From: Amycolatopsis endophytica
Lineage (GTDB): Bacteria; Actinomycetota; Actinomycetes; Mycobacteriales; Pseudonocardiaceae
NCBI RefSeq assembly: GCF_013410405.1
Contig: NZ_JACCFK010000002.1
Span: 806,001-870,000 of the forward strand
DNA: 64,000 nt
Reading direction: 5' to 3'
Below the pieces are notes generated by a model. That model was not told the origin of the DNA, did not search any database, and worked only from the letters and a program-made list of their open reading frames with translations. Below are positions 40,783 to 50,042 of the stretch, in pieces. Each line of letters begins with the position of its first letter. The first letter of the stretch is position 1. The translations under genes and the position numbers were made by a program.

Positions 40783-42408
40783 GTGGACGCCGTGACCACC
40801 GTCCCCACCCCGGCCAACGAGCCGGTTCTGCAGTACGCGCCGGGCAGCCCGGAACGCGCCGAGGTGCAGGCGGCGCTCGCGGAGCTGGTCAAGGAGCCGG
40901 TCGAGCTGACCGCGACGATCGGCGGCGAGCGGCGGATGGGCGCCGGGGAGCGGGTCGACGTCGTCCAGCCGCACAACCACCGCGCCGTGCTGGGCACCTT
41001 CGGCTCCGCCACTGCGCGGGACACCCGCGACGCGCTGGCCGCCGCCCGCGAGGCCGCACCGGCGTGGCGGGCGCTGTCGTTCGACGACCGCGCCGCGATC
41101 CTGCTGCGCGCCGCGGACCTGCTGACCGGCCCGTGGCGGGCGAAACTCAACGCCGCCACGATGCTCGGCCAGTCCAAGACCGTGTTCCAGGCCGAGATCG
41201 ACTCCGCGTGCGAGCTGGCCGACTTCTGGCGCTTCAACGTCTCCTTCGCCCGCCGCCTCCTCGCCGAACAACCGGCCAGCTCGCCGGGTGTGTGGAACCG
41301 GACCGACCACCGGCCGCTGGAGGGGTTCGTCTACGCGATCACCCCGTTCAACTTCACCGCGATCGCCGGGAACCTGCCGACCGCGCCCGCGCTGATGGGC
41401 AACGTCGTGCTGTGGAAACCCTCCCCCACGCAGACCTTCGCCGCGCACCTCACGCTGCGGCTGCTGGAGGAGGCCGGGCTGCCGCCGGGCGTGATCAACC
41501 TGCTGCCCGGTGACGGCCTGGCCGTGTCCGAGGTCGCGCTCACCGACCCGGACCTGGCCGGTATCCACTTCACCGGCTCGACCCGCACGTTCCAGCACCT
41601 GTGGTCGCAGGTCGGCGCGAACATCGCGAACTACCGCACCTATCCGCGGATCGTCGGCGAGACCGGCGGCAAGGACTTCGTGCTGGCCCACCCGTCGGCC
41701 GATGCCGACGTGCTGCGCACCGCGCTGGTCCGCGGCGCTTTCGAGTACCAGGGCCAGAAATGCTCGGCCGCCTCCCGCGCCTACGTGCCGCGGTCGGTGT
41801 GGTCGCGGATGAAGGGCGACTTCCTCGCCGAGGTCGAGTCGTTGACCGTCGGCGACGTGACGGATCTGAGCAACTTCATGGGCGCGGTGATCGACCGCCG
41901 CTCGTTCGACAAGCTGTCCGGCGTGCTGGACCGGGCCCGCACCGACGACCGGCTGGAGATCCTCGCGGGCGGCACGGCCGACGACAGCGACGGCTACTTC
42001 GTGCGCCCGACCGTGCTCGCCTCGGACCACCCGGACCACGAGGTGTTCGCAGACGAGTACTTCGGGCCGGTGCTGGCCGTGCACGTCTACGACGACGCCT
42101 CCTACGACTCGGTGCTGCGGCAGATGGAAAGCGCCGCCCCGTACGGCCTGACCGGGTCGATCATCGCGAACGATCGCGCCGCGATCGCCCACGCGGCCGA
42201 GGAACTGCGGTTCGCGGCCGGCAACTTCTACGTCAACGACAAGCCGACCGGCGCGGTCGTCGGCCAGCAGCCCTTCGGCGGCGGACGGGCGTCGGGCACC
42301 AACGACAAGGCCGGGTCGATCCACAACCTGCTCCGCTGGGTCAGCCCGCGCTCGATCAAGGAGAGCTTCGTCCCGCCGACCACGGTCGGCTACCCCCACC
42401 AGGGCTGA
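40783..42408 (+). CDS. pruA: L-glutamate gamma-semialdehyde (1-pyrroline-5-carboxylate) dehydrogenase
   Basis: 541 aa. Second step of proline breakdown: oxidises glutamate semialdehyde to glutamate with NAD. Aldehyde dehydrogenase motifs: ITPFNFTAIAGN, FTGSTRTF, general-base Glu293 in GETGGKDF and nucleophile Cys327 in GQKCSAASR; the C-terminal PFGGGRASGTNDKAG is typical. GTG at 40783 has GGGAG at -9; a TTG 11 codons upstream lies near the start point and is rejected. Forms an operon with pruB (10-bp gap). Confidence 0.95.
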   Translation: MDAVTTVPTPANEPVLQYAPGSPERAEVQAALAELVKEPVELTATIGGERRMGAGERVDVVQPHNHRAVLGTFGSATARDTRDALAAAREAAPAWRALSFDDRAAILLRAADLLTGPWRAKLNAATMLGQSKTVFQAEIDSACELADFWRFNVSFARRLLAEQPASSPGVWNRTDHRPLEGFVYAITPFNFTAIAGNLPTAPALMGNVVLWKPSPTQTFAAHLTLRLLEEAGLPPGVINLLPGDGLAVSEVALTDPDLAGIHFTGSTRTFQHLWSQVGANIANYRTYPRIVGETGGKDFVLAHPSADADVLRTALVRGAFEYQGQKCSAASRAYVPRSVWSRMKGDFLAEVESLTVGDVTDLSNFMGAVIDRRSFDKLSGVLDRARTDDRLEILAGGTADDSDGYFVRPTVLASDHPDHEVFADEYFGPVLAVHVYDDASYDSVLRQMESAAPYGLTGSIIANDRAAIAHAAEELRFAAGNFYVNDKPTGAVVGQQPFGGGRASGTNDKAGSIHNLLRWVSPRSIKESFVPPTTVGYPHQG

Positions 42409-42418
42409 GGAGGACGTC

Positions 42419-43327
42419 ATGCTGCGCACCGCACTGCTCGCCGCGGCCGGGTCACCGGGTTGCCGCTCGCTCGTCGAGCGCTCCCCGCTGACCCGCCCGG
42501 TGGTCCACCGGTTCGTCGCGGGGTCCGGAGTGGACGAAGCCGTGGCGGCGACCGCGGACCTGGTCCACAGTGGCCGGTCGGTCACGCTCGACCACCTCGG
42601 TGAGGACACCACGGACGCGTCGATGGCCGCGGCGACCGTCAAGGCCTACGTCGAACTGCTGGCGCTCTTGGCCGGCCACGGGCTGGCGGCCAACGCGGAC
42701 GTGTCGGTCAAACTGTCCGCGGTCGGGCAGAAACTGCCGGACGGCGATCGCATCGCACTGGACAACGCGCGCCGCATCTGTGAAGCCGCGGCCGAAGTGG
42801 GCACGACGGTCACGCTGGACGCGGAGGATCACACGACAACGGACGCCACTCTGGGGACGCTGCGGGAACTTCGCGTGGACTTCCCGTGGGCAGGCGCCGT
42901 GCTGCAGGCCTACCTGCGGCGCACCGAGCAGGACTGCGCCGACCTCGCGTACGCCGGGTCGCGGGTCCGGCTCTGCAAGGGCGCCTACGCCGAACCGGCG
43001 TCGGTGGCGTTCCCGGACCGGTCCGAAGTGGACCGTTCCTACGTCCGGTGCCTGCGGGTGCTGATGGCGGGTGCGGGGCACCCGATGGTGGCGACCCACG
43101 ATCCACGGATGATCGCGATCGCCGAAGAGCTGGGCCGGGACCGAGCGGACTGGGAGTTCCAGATGCTGTACGGCATCCGGGACGCCGAGCAGCGGCGGCT
43201 GGCGCGGGACCACACGATGCGCGTGTACGTGCCCTACGGGGACGAGTGGTACGGCTACTTCATGCGACGGCTGGCCGAGCGCCCGGCGAACCTGGCGTTC
43301 TTCCTGCGGGCGCTGCTCACGCGGTGA
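42419..43327 (+). CDS. pruB: Proline dehydrogenase (monofunctional)
   Basis: 302 aa. FAD enzyme that oxidises proline to pyrroline-5-carboxylate. The family blocks are present: SVKLSAVG, TLDAEDHTTTD, LCKGAYAEP, VATHDPRMI, FQMLYGIRD and the substrate-binding end YGYFMRRLAERPANLAFF. ATG at 42419 has GAGGAGG at -11. It is coupled to pruA upstream. Its end overlaps the convergent hydrolase gene by 11 bp, so no separate terminator is present. Confidence 0.94.
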   Translation: MLRTALLAAAGSPGCRSLVERSPLTRPVVHRFVAGSGVDEAVAATADLVHSGRSVTLDHLGEDTTDASMAAATVKAYVELLALLAGHGLAANADVSVKLSAVGQKLPDGDRIALDNARRICEAAAEVGTTVTLDAEDHTTTDATLGTLRELRVDFPWAGAVLQAYLRRTEQDCADLAYAGSRVRLCKGAYAEPASVAFPDRSEVDRSYVRCLRVLMAGAGHPMVATHDPRMIAIAEELGRDRADWEFQMLYGIRDAEQRRLARDHTMRVYVPYGDEWYGYFMRRLAERPANLAFFLRALLTR

Positions 43328-44297
43328 GCTCGGCGAGACGGCGCGCGATCGGCCAGGCGCCCTCGGAGGTGTTGGACAGGACCGTGTACGTGAGGTCCCC
43401 GCGGCACACGGTCCGGCAGGACACCCCGGCGTCGTAGCCCTCCAGCAGGACCGCGTCGCCGTCGAGCCGGAAACCGAGGCCGTAGCGCATGTTCTCCTCG
43501 GGCACGTCGTTGCGCGCCGCGGTCATTTCGCGGACCCACGCGAGCGGGACGATCCGCCCGGCGAACAAGGCGGCCCAGAAGGCGTGCAGGTCGGCGGCGG
43601 TGGAGCAGGCGCCGCCGTCCCCGCTGCCCACGACGGGCAGGTGGAAGACGTTGGTGCGTCGCTCGTCGAGGTAACCGAGCGCGACTCCGCCCGTGGGTTC
43701 GTCGGAGCGCGGGAACCCGGTGTCCGTCATGCCGGCGGGCACGCAAACGAGATCGTGCACCAGGCCGGCGAACGAACGCCGGGCGGCGCGTTCGGCGATC
43801 AGGGCCAGCACGACGTACCCGCTGTTGCAGTAGGAGAACCGCTGCCCTGGCGGGAACTTCGGCGGGTGGTCGCCGAGCACCGTCAGGTAGTCCTCGGTGG
43901 ACGTCAGCTCGTGCACCGGCACCGGGAGGACGTGGTCGGTGACCGGCCGGTCGACGTCCTCGTCGCAGTAGTCGCCGATGCCGGAGGTGTGGGCCAGGAG
44001 GTGCTCGACGGTGACCTCGTCGCCGATCAGGGGCAGGTCGTCGCGCAGCAGCTCGCGGGCGGGGGTGCCCAGGGCGAGTGTGCCGCGTTCGATCAGCGCG
44101 GCGACCGTCAGCGCGGTGAACCCCTTGGTGACGCTGGCCAGGGCGAACCGGGTGCCGACGGTGTTGGGGACGCGCCACGCGCGGTCGGCGTGGCCGTAGG
44201 CCCTGGCCACGGTCCGGCCAGGGCGATCGACGCGGACGACGCCGGAGAACCCGGTCTCGGCCGCGAGCGCGTCGAGGATCCCTTCCACCCGGACCAT
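43317..44297 (-). CDS. Serine hydrolase of the beta-lactamase/D-aminopeptidase fold
   Basis: 326 aa, cytosolic (no signal seen). SVTK (in LASVTKGF) gives the nucleophile Ser and Lys; YCNSGY matches the YxN motif; HTSGIGDYC and the C-terminal GYDAG (in place of the usual HxG) follow. Members are esterases, peptidases or carboxypeptidase-like enzymes; substrate unknown. ATG at 44297 is the likely start but it lies in the loop of a 14-bp hairpin (44279-44315); the alternative is GTG at 44324. It lies downstream of the ssu operon on the same strand. Confidence 0.82.
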   Translation of the reverse strand: MVRVEGILDALAAETGFSGVVRVDRPGRTVARAYGHADRAWRVPNTVGTRFALASVTKGFTALTVAALIERGTLALGTPARELLRDDLPLIGDEVTVEHLLAHTSGIGDYCDEDVDRPVTDHVLPVPVHELTSTEDYLTVLGDHPPKFPPGQRFSYCNSGYVVLALIAERAARRSFAGLVHDLVCVPAGMTDTGFPRSDEPTGGVALGYLDERRTNVFHLPVVGSGDGGACSTAADLHAFWAALFAGRIVPLAWVREMTAARNDVPEENMRYGLGFRLDGDAVLLEGYDAGVSCRTVCRGDLTYTVLSNTSEGAWPIARRLAELTA

Positions 44298-44315
44298 CCT
44301 GCCGGGTGGAAGGGA
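44279..44315 (-). terminator. 14-bp hairpin around the hydrolase start codon
   Basis: TCCCTTCCACCCGG (44279-44292) and its perfect complement (44302-44315) flank a 9-nt loop that contains the ATG at 44297. It starts 16 nt after the stop of the ssuD-like gene, so it probably ends the ssu message, and it may also hide the hydrolase start. Confidence 0.6.
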
Positions 44316-44330
44316 CCGGCGCACCCGGTT

Positions 44331-45494
44331 CTACTGGGCGGCCACGTGGCGCTCCTCCGGCAGCTGCGCGCGCTGGTCACGCGTACCGCGCAGCAGGCCG
44401 CGGTGCGCCAGTTCGGGCAACACCCCCTCGCCGAACCAGTACGCCTCCTCCAGGTGCGGGTAGCCGGACAGCACGAACTCGTCGACTCCCAGCGCGTGGT
44501 ACTCCTCCACCAGGTCGGCGACCTCGCTGTGGCTGCCCACCATCGCCGTCCCGGCGCCGCCGCGGACCAGGCCGATCCCGGCCCACAGGCCGGGGTGGAT
44601 CTCCAGCCCGCGCACGCCCCGGTCGAGGCCGCCGCCGTGCAGGGCGACCATCCGGCGCTGTCCCTCCGACTCGCTGGCGGCCAGCTGGGCCTGGGCCTTC
44701 GCGACCTGTTCCGGGCTCAGCGCGTCGAGCAGTTTGCCCGCCTCGGCCCACGCCTCGGCGGAGGTGTCGCGCGAGATCGTGTGCAGCCGGATGCCGAAGC
44801 GGATCGTGCGGCCCCGCGCCTCCGCCAGTTCACGCACCCGGCCGATCTTGGCGGCGACCTGCTCGGGCGGCTCGCCCCAGGTCAGGTAGACGTCGGCGTG
44901 CTTGGCCGCGACCGGCAGCGCCGCCGGGGACGACCCGCCGAAGTACAGCGGCGGCACCGGATCCGGCGGCGCCAGCACCGTCGCACCCTCCACCGACAGG
45001 TGCTCGCCGGTGAAGTCGAACGGCGTCCCGCTCCACACGCCACGCGCGATGGTCAGGAACTCGTCGGTGCGGGCGTAACGCTGGTCGTGGTCGTGCCAGT
45101 CGCCGAAGCGCTTCTGCTCGATCGAATCGCCACCGGTGACGATGTTGAGCAGCAGCCGCCCGCCGGAGATCCGCTGGTAGGTCGCCGCCATCTGCGCGGC
45201 CAGGGTCGGCGAGATGACACCCGGGCGGAACGCGACCAGGTACTTGAGCCGCTTCGTCTCGCCGATCAGGGCCGCGGTGGTCAGCCAGGCGTCTTCGCAC
45301 CACGTTCCGGTCGGTGTCAGCACGCCTTCGAAGCCGAGCTGTTCGGCGGCGCGCGCGACCTGAGCGAGGTAGTCGATGCCGGCGTCGCGCTGCGCGACCG
45401 GGCCGAGGGACCGGTTGGCGTGGAAGCGTTCCACGATCGTGCGGCCGTCGCCGGACGTGGGCAGGAACCAGTGCGGTGTGATGGTCATCGTCAT
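44331..45494 (-). CDS. ssuD: FMNH2-dependent alkanesulfonate monooxygenase (SsuD-like)
   Basis: 387 aa, luciferase-like (LLM) fold. Releases sulfite from organosulfonates for sulfur supply. The N-terminal HWFLPTSGDGR, the segment TPTGTWCEDAWL, AFRPGVISPTLAAQM, LLLNIVTGGD and YFGGSSPAAL are typical of SsuD. The start is ATG at 45494, overlapping the upstream ssuA stop by 4 bp; an in-frame ATG six bases later has better spacing to GAGGGG and may be the true one. It is the last gene of the ssuC-B-A-D operon. The flavin reductase partner is not in this window. Confidence 0.88.
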   Translation of the reverse strand: MTMTITPHWFLPTSGDGRTIVERFHANRSLGPVAQRDAGIDYLAQVARAAEQLGFEGVLTPTGTWCEDAWLTTAALIGETKRLKYLVAFRPGVISPTLAAQMAATYQRISGGRLLLNIVTGGDSIEQKRFGDWHDHDQRYARTDEFLTIARGVWSGTPFDFTGEHLSVEGATVLAPPDPVPPLYFGGSSPAALPVAAKHADVYLTWGEPPEQVAAKIGRVRELAEARGRTIRFGIRLHTISRDTSAEAWAEAGKLLDALSPEQVAKAQAQLAASESEGQRRMVALHGGGLDRGVRGLEIHPGLWAGIGLVRGGAGTAMVGSHSEVADLVEEYHALGVDEFVLSGYPHLEEAYWFGEGVLPELAHRGLLRGTRDQRAQLPEERHVAAQ

Positions 45495-46501
45495 CCCCTC
45501 GCTGAGGCCAGATCGGCGGCGTACCGGGTATCGGTGAACTCGGCGAAGTCCACCTTGCCGGGCAGGACCTTCTCGTCGGTGAACGCGTCGGCCAGCTCCT
45601 GCTCGGAGGCGATCACCGCGTCGTCGAGCGCGACCGGGACGTCCGGTCCGTTGCGGGCGGCGGCCAGCGCGACCTCGGGGGCCAGCCCGGTGTCGGCCGC
45701 CCACGCCAGGCCCCAGTCGTCGCGGTGGGTGTCGGCCCACCGCTGCGCCTTCGCGATGCGGGTGACGAAATCGCGGATCGCGGCGTTCTTCCCGGCGTCG
45801 GACAACGCGGAGTGGCCGGCGACCTGGAAGGTGTAGCCGTTGGCGATGCCGGTGCCGTCCACGAGCGTGCGGGCGCCAGCCTCCAGTTTGGCCTGCGCGG
45901 TGTAGGGGTCCCACACCGCCCACGCGTCGATCCGGTGCTGGGTGAACGCGCCGTAGGCATCGGCGGGCTGCAGGAACGACAGCTCGACGTCCTTCGTGGA
46001 CAGTCCCACCTTGCGCAGGTTCAGCAGGATCTGGCCGTGCGCGGAACTGCCCTTGGCGACGCCGATGGTCTTGCCCTTGAGGTCGTTGATCGTCTGGGCG
46101 GTGGAGTCCGGCGGCACCAGCAACGCGTCGCCGCGGACGTCACCCCGGGCGGCGCTGACGATCGAGATCTTCGCCTTCGCGGCGGCGGAGAAGATCGGCG
46201 GCGTGTTGCCGACTCCGCCGATGTCGATCGCGCCGGCCGAGGCGGCCTCCAGCAGCGGCGGACCGGAGGTGAACGTGGACCACTCGATCCGGTAGGGCAC
46301 GTCGTCGAGCAGTCCGGCGGCCTTGAGCAGGGCCTGCGAGCCGCCCTTCTGGTCGCCGACCTTGAGCGTCACCTTCGCCAGGTCGGCCGCGCTGACCGGA
46401 CCCGGAACGGACGGGGCCGACGATCCGGTCGTCGCACCACCGCACGCGGTGAGGCTCAGGGCGAGCGCCGTGACGGCGGCGAGGACTCTAGGCAATCGCA
46501 T
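45491..46501 (-). CDS. ssuA: Sulfonate ABC transporter substrate-binding lipoprotein
   Basis: 336 aa. A lipoprotein signal with LTAC (Cys20) is followed by an NMT1/SsuA-type binding fold: LKVGDQKGGSQALLKAAG, IDIGGVGNTPP, LKGKTIGVAKGSSAHG and WAVWDPYTAQAK. It captures alkanesulfonates outside the membrane for the SsuB/C importer. The start ATG at 46501 lies inside the end of the ssuB gene (14-bp overlap), and its stop overlaps the ssuD-like start. Confidence 0.9.
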   Translation of the reverse strand: MRLPRVLAAVTALALSLTACGGATTGSSAPSVPGPVSAADLAKVTLKVGDQKGGSQALLKAAGLLDDVPYRIEWSTFTSGPPLLEAASAGAIDIGGVGNTPPIFSAAAKAKISIVSAARGDVRGDALLVPPDSTAQTINDLKGKTIGVAKGSSAHGQILLNLRKVGLSTKDVELSFLQPADAYGAFTQHRIDAWAVWDPYTAQAKLEAGARTLVDGTGIANGYTFQVAGHSALSDAGKNAAIRDFVTRIAKAQRWADTHRDDWGLAWAADTGLAPEVALAAARNGPDVPVALDDAVIASEQELADAFTDEKVLPGKVDFAEFTDTRYAADLASARG

Positions 46502-47198
46502 GATCGGTCACTCCCAGGTCGGCCAGCACCTTCGCGCGGATGTCGAGGTGGTCGGACAGGGTGCGGGGCCGTGGTGTGGCGAGGACGTGCTCGGCGATGA
46601 TGTGCCCCTCCCCGAGGACGAGGACGCGGTCGGCCAGCAGCAGCGCCTCGTCCACGTCGTGGGTCACCAGCAGCACGCCGGGCCGGTGTTCGGTCCACAG
46701 GTCCTCGACGAGTCGGTGCATCGCCAGGCGGGTCAGCGCGTCCAGGGCACCGAACGGCTCGTCGAGCAGCAGCAGACCGGGTTCGCGGACCAGCGCACGC
46801 GCCAGCGAAACCCGTTGTGCCTCACCGCCGGACAGCGTGCGCGGCCAGGCGTCGGCGTGGCCTTCCAGCCGGACCTCGGTCAGGGCGCGTCCGGCCAGCT
46901 CCCGGTCGCGGCCATGGCCGGGCAGGCCGAGGACGACGTTGCGCCACACCTTCCGCCACGGCAGCAGCCGTGGTTGCTGGAACGCGACCGAAACCGTGCC
47001 GTTCACCCGTGCTTCGCCGTCGACGTCGGAGTCCAGCCCGGCGAGAATCCGCAGCAGGGTCGACTTGCCCGAGCCGCTGCGGCCGAGCAGGGCGACGAAC
47101 TCGCCGCGCCCGATCTCGGCGTCCACATCGGACAGCACGGTGCGGTCCCCGAAGCGTTTGGTCAGGTTCCGCACTTCCGCGATCAGTTCGCGCGCCAT
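46488..47198 (-). CDS. ssuB: Sulfonate ABC transporter ATP-binding protein
   Basis: 236 aa, single ABC cassette. Walker A LGRSGSGKST, signature LSGGEAQR, Walker B LLLDEPFGALD and the switch VTHDVDEA are intact; QQPRLLPW is typical of SsuB/TauB. ATG at 47198 overlaps the end of ssuC by 16 bp; a longer open frame above it is an extension into the permease gene. Confidence 0.93.
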   Translation of the reverse strand: MARELIAEVRNLTKRFGDRTVLSDVDAEIGRGEFVALLGRSGSGKSTLLRILAGLDSDVDGEARVNGTVSVAFQQPRLLPWRKVWRNVVLGLPGHGRDRELAGRALTEVRLEGHADAWPRTLSGGEAQRVSLARALVREPGLLLLDEPFGALDALTRLAMHRLVEDLWTEHRPGVLLVTHDVDEALLLADRVLVLGEGHIIAEHVLATPRPRTLSDHLDIRAKVLADLGVTDHAIA

Positions 47199-48007
47199 CG
47201 CAGCGCCCTCCGTTCGATCAGCCGGACCAGGGCGTCGGTGACCAGGCCGAGCACGGCGTAGACGATCAGGCCGACGACGATCACGTCGGTGCGCAGGAAC
47301 TCCCGCGCGTTGGTGATGAGGTAGCCGAGGCCGGCGTCGGCGTTGACCGTCTCGCCGACGATCAGCGCCAGCCACGCGACCCCGAGCGCCTGCCGCAGCC
47401 CGACGAGCGTCTGCGGTACCGCAGCCGGGAGCACCACGTGCACCAGCCGCTCCCAGCGCGTGAACCCGAGCGCCGTGGTGGCCTCGACCAGGTGGTCGTC
47501 GACGTTGCGGATGCCCGAAAAGATGTTGAGGTACAGGGGGAACGCCACACCGAGCGCGACCAGGACGATCTTCGGTTCCTCGCCGATGCCGAACCACAGG
47601 ATGAACAACGGGATCAGCCCGAGGAACGGCAGGGTGCGCAGCATCTGCACGGGCGGGTCGATCAGGACACCGCCCCAGCGGGACAACCCCGCCACCACGC
47701 CCAGCACCAGCGCGACGAGCGCGCCGAAGACGAACCCGAGGCCCACGCGCACGATCGAGACCGCGAACGCCTCCCCCAGCTCACCCGACCGCGCGGTTTC
47801 GACACCCGCCTGCAGTACCGTCCACGGTGAACTGAGCTTGTCCGGCGACAGCACGCCGGTGGCACTGGCGATCTGCCACAGGACGAGGAGGGCGAGCGGG
47901 CTGATCCAGCGCCGCAGATCCGGCAGGCGACGTCTCCGGACCGGACGCGGCGGCGACCCGGTTGCCTCCTCCGGGTGCGCGAGAACGTCCGTAGCGGACA
48001 GCGACAC
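47183..48007 (-). CDS. ssuC: Sulfonate ABC transporter permease
   Basis: 274 aa with about six membrane helices (first at WISPLALLVLWQIAS, about 33-48). The EAA-type coupling loop EATTALGFTRWERLVHVVLPAAVPQ is present. First gene of the leftward ssuC-B-A-D operon. GTG at 48007 has GGGAG at about -13. The 174-bp region upstream (48008-48181) contains a GGAAATGCTTCC-type partial dyad near 48039-48050 but no clear sulfur-regulator site that I can name. Confidence 0.9.
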   Translation of the reverse strand: MSLSATDVLAHPEEATGSPPRPVRRRRLPDLRRWISPLALLVLWQIASATGVLSPDKLSSPWTVLQAGVETARSGELGEAFAVSIVRVGLGFVFGALVALVLGVVAGLSRWGGVLIDPPVQMLRTLPFLGLIPLFILWFGIGEEPKIVLVALGVAFPLYLNIFSGIRNVDDHLVEATTALGFTRWERLVHVVLPAAVPQTLVGLRQALGVAWLALIVGETVNADAGLGYLITNAREFLRTDVIVVGLIVYAVLGLVTDALVRLIERRALRWRAN

Positions 48008-48181
48008 GACAATCTCCCAAGTTTGCGGGGGTTACGCCAGGAAATGCTTCCTTTCCCGAACGGGTGAAGCAATGTCGTCCCGCATCCCGGACTCGGGTTC
48101 GTTGAGCTGCGGCGAGTTTGTTGCTCCGTGACTCCTAATGGCGCGGCCGTCTCGAGAGCCGCCACACGATGCGGACGTGCC

Positions 48182-50041
48182 TCACTCCGCCGCGCCGGTG
48201 AGCGACACCGGGTTCGGCCGGGTCGCGGACAGCGCCGTCCACGTGCTCGTCGCGCCGACCACGGCGAACGCGCCGAGCACGATCACCGCGACCAGCCCCC
48301 ACGGCACCACCAGCACCGCCTGCCCGGTGATGCGGCCGGTCGCCGACGAGATGCCGATCAGCGTCACCGAGGCGGCGAGCCCGCCCAGCACCAGCCCGAT
48401 CGCGGTGACCGCGCCGGACTCCAGCACCGCCGACCGCACCACCTGGCCACGGGTCAGGCCGGTCACGCGCGCCACCGCGAACTCACGGCGGCGGTCGGTG
48501 GCCGCGATGACCACGGCATTGATCACGGCGATCAGGGCGTAGAGCCCGGCCAGGCCCATGATCACGGTCATGATGCCGGTGCTGGTCTCCTGCTGCTCGG
48601 CTCCGGCACGGTCGAGCCATTCGTCCACTGTGGTCACTTCACCATGGGCGGCGAGCGCGGCCGGCTCGGCCCCGGGGCCGAGCCGCACGATCGACTCGGT
48701 CGGCGCGGACGCCAGCAGTCCGGCGGGGACGATGTCGCGAGGGAGCAGGAACTCGGCGCCGCCGCCGAGGGTTTCCGGCAGCACGGCCACGATCCGCAGG
48801 TCCAGTTCACGGTCGCCGATCCGCGCGGTGACGGTACTGCCGACGGGCCGGAACCCGGGCCCGACGGCGATCGTGGCTCCGGTCAGGTCCGCCAGCGAGC
48901 CGCTTTGCGGACCGCGGACGTGGGCTCCGGCGTAGGCCGCGGGGTCGACCACGGTCGCGACGCCCTGCTCGGTTTCGGTGTCGACCTCGCCGTCGCCCTC
49001 ATCGGTGCGGGTGGTGATCGCGATCGGGAGCCGGGTCTGCGCCGACACCGAGACGACGCCGGGAACGTCCAGATCGGCCGGTCCGGTGGTGGTGACCACG
49101 AGGTCCCCGCGGAGGTCTGCCTGCTGCTCGTTCCGGGCTCCGGCGGCGATCGTGGCGAGCGCCCCTGCCTGCGCGACCAGCAGCGCGACCAGCACGATCA
49201 GCGGCGCGGCGGTGGAGGCGCTGCGACGGACGCCGTCGCGCAGGTTCGCTTCGGCGAGGCGTCCCAGCGGGCCGCGCAGGACGAGCCCGGCGAGGCGCCC
49301 GGCGAGCGGGACGACCATCGGGCTCAGCGCGGTCAGGGCGACCGCCGCGGCGAGCGCGGTGTTGATGGCCAGCGCGATCGCGCCGTCGGCCGGGACGAAC
49401 GCGGACACGATCGCCATCGCGGTCGCCCCGGCGAGAAACAGCGCGCCGAAGAACCAGCGCGTCCCGGTCATCACGCGGGTCGCCTCGCCCGTTTCCCGCA
49501 GGGCTTCCAGCGGCCGGACCTTCGCGGCCCGGCGGGACGCGGCGAGCACGCCCGCGACCGCGACGGCGAGCCCGATGCCCGCGGACACGCCGAGAATCCA
49601 GTCCTGCCAGCGCGGTGTGAACTCACCGGGCACGAAGCCGAGGGTCCGCAGCAGCCAAGCCTGCGAGCGCATCACCAGCAGGCCGAGCGGGACGCCGGTG
49701 ACCGTGCCGATCACGCCCAGCAACAGGGCCTCCGACAGCAGCAGGCGGCGCACCTGGCCACGTCCGCCGCCGACGAGGCGCAGCAGCGCGAGGTCACGGC
49801 GGCGCTGGGCGACGGTGAAGGCGAAGGTCGAGCTGACGATGAACACCGCGAGGAACGCGGAGATGCCCAGCGTCAGCGCGAGCAGCGTGACGGCTTCGGC
49901 CACTTCCCCGCCCGCGGTGGCCGCGGACACGAGGATCAGCAGGGACGACTGGACGAGCGCGACCCCGAGGCACACGGTGAGGACCGCGCCGAGGAACAGG
50001 GGCCAGCGGTCGGTGAAGGTGTTCCAGGACAGGCGCAGCAC
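48182..50041 (-). CDS. FtsX-like ABC transporter permease
   Basis: 619 aa. A double FtsX/MacB-type permease: one helix near 16-37, four to five more up to about 300, a large exported domain (about 305-480), then three C-terminal helices. The segments RRRDLALLRLVGGGRGQVRRL and RRREFAVARVTGLTRGQVVRSAV are the paired cytosolic loops that contact the ATPase. Probably exports a lipid, peptide or drug or acts on the envelope. GTG at 50041 has GGAGG 6 nt upstream, and the gene starts just after its ATPase partner. Confidence 0.9.
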   Translation of the reverse strand: MLRLSWNTFTDRWPLFLGAVLTVCLGVALVQSSLLILVSAATAGGEVAEAVTLLALTLGISAFLAVFIVSSTFAFTVAQRRRDLALLRLVGGGRGQVRRLLLSEALLLGVIGTVTGVPLGLLVMRSQAWLLRTLGFVPGEFTPRWQDWILGVSAGIGLAVAVAGVLAASRRAAKVRPLEALRETGEATRVMTGTRWFFGALFLAGATAMAIVSAFVPADGAIALAINTALAAAVALTALSPMVVPLAGRLAGLVLRGPLGRLAEANLRDGVRRSASTAAPLIVLVALLVAQAGALATIAAGARNEQQADLRGDLVVTTTGPADLDVPGVVSVSAQTRLPIAITTRTDEGDGEVDTETEQGVATVVDPAAYAGAHVRGPQSGSLADLTGATIAVGPGFRPVGSTVTARIGDRELDLRIVAVLPETLGGGAEFLLPRDIVPAGLLASAPTESIVRLGPGAEPAALAAHGEVTTVDEWLDRAGAEQQETSTGIMTVIMGLAGLYALIAVINAVVIAATDRRREFAVARVTGLTRGQVVRSAVLESGAVTAIGLVLGGLAASVTLIGISSATGRITGQAVLVVPWGLVAVIVLGAFAVVGATSTWTALSATRPNPVSLTGAAE

Positions 50042-50042
50042 G

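Noticed and set aside
48008..48181. Sulfur-responsive riboswitch before ssuC
   Set aside because: Only a short GGAA...TTCC dyad is seen; no SAM-riboswitch core could be recognised.
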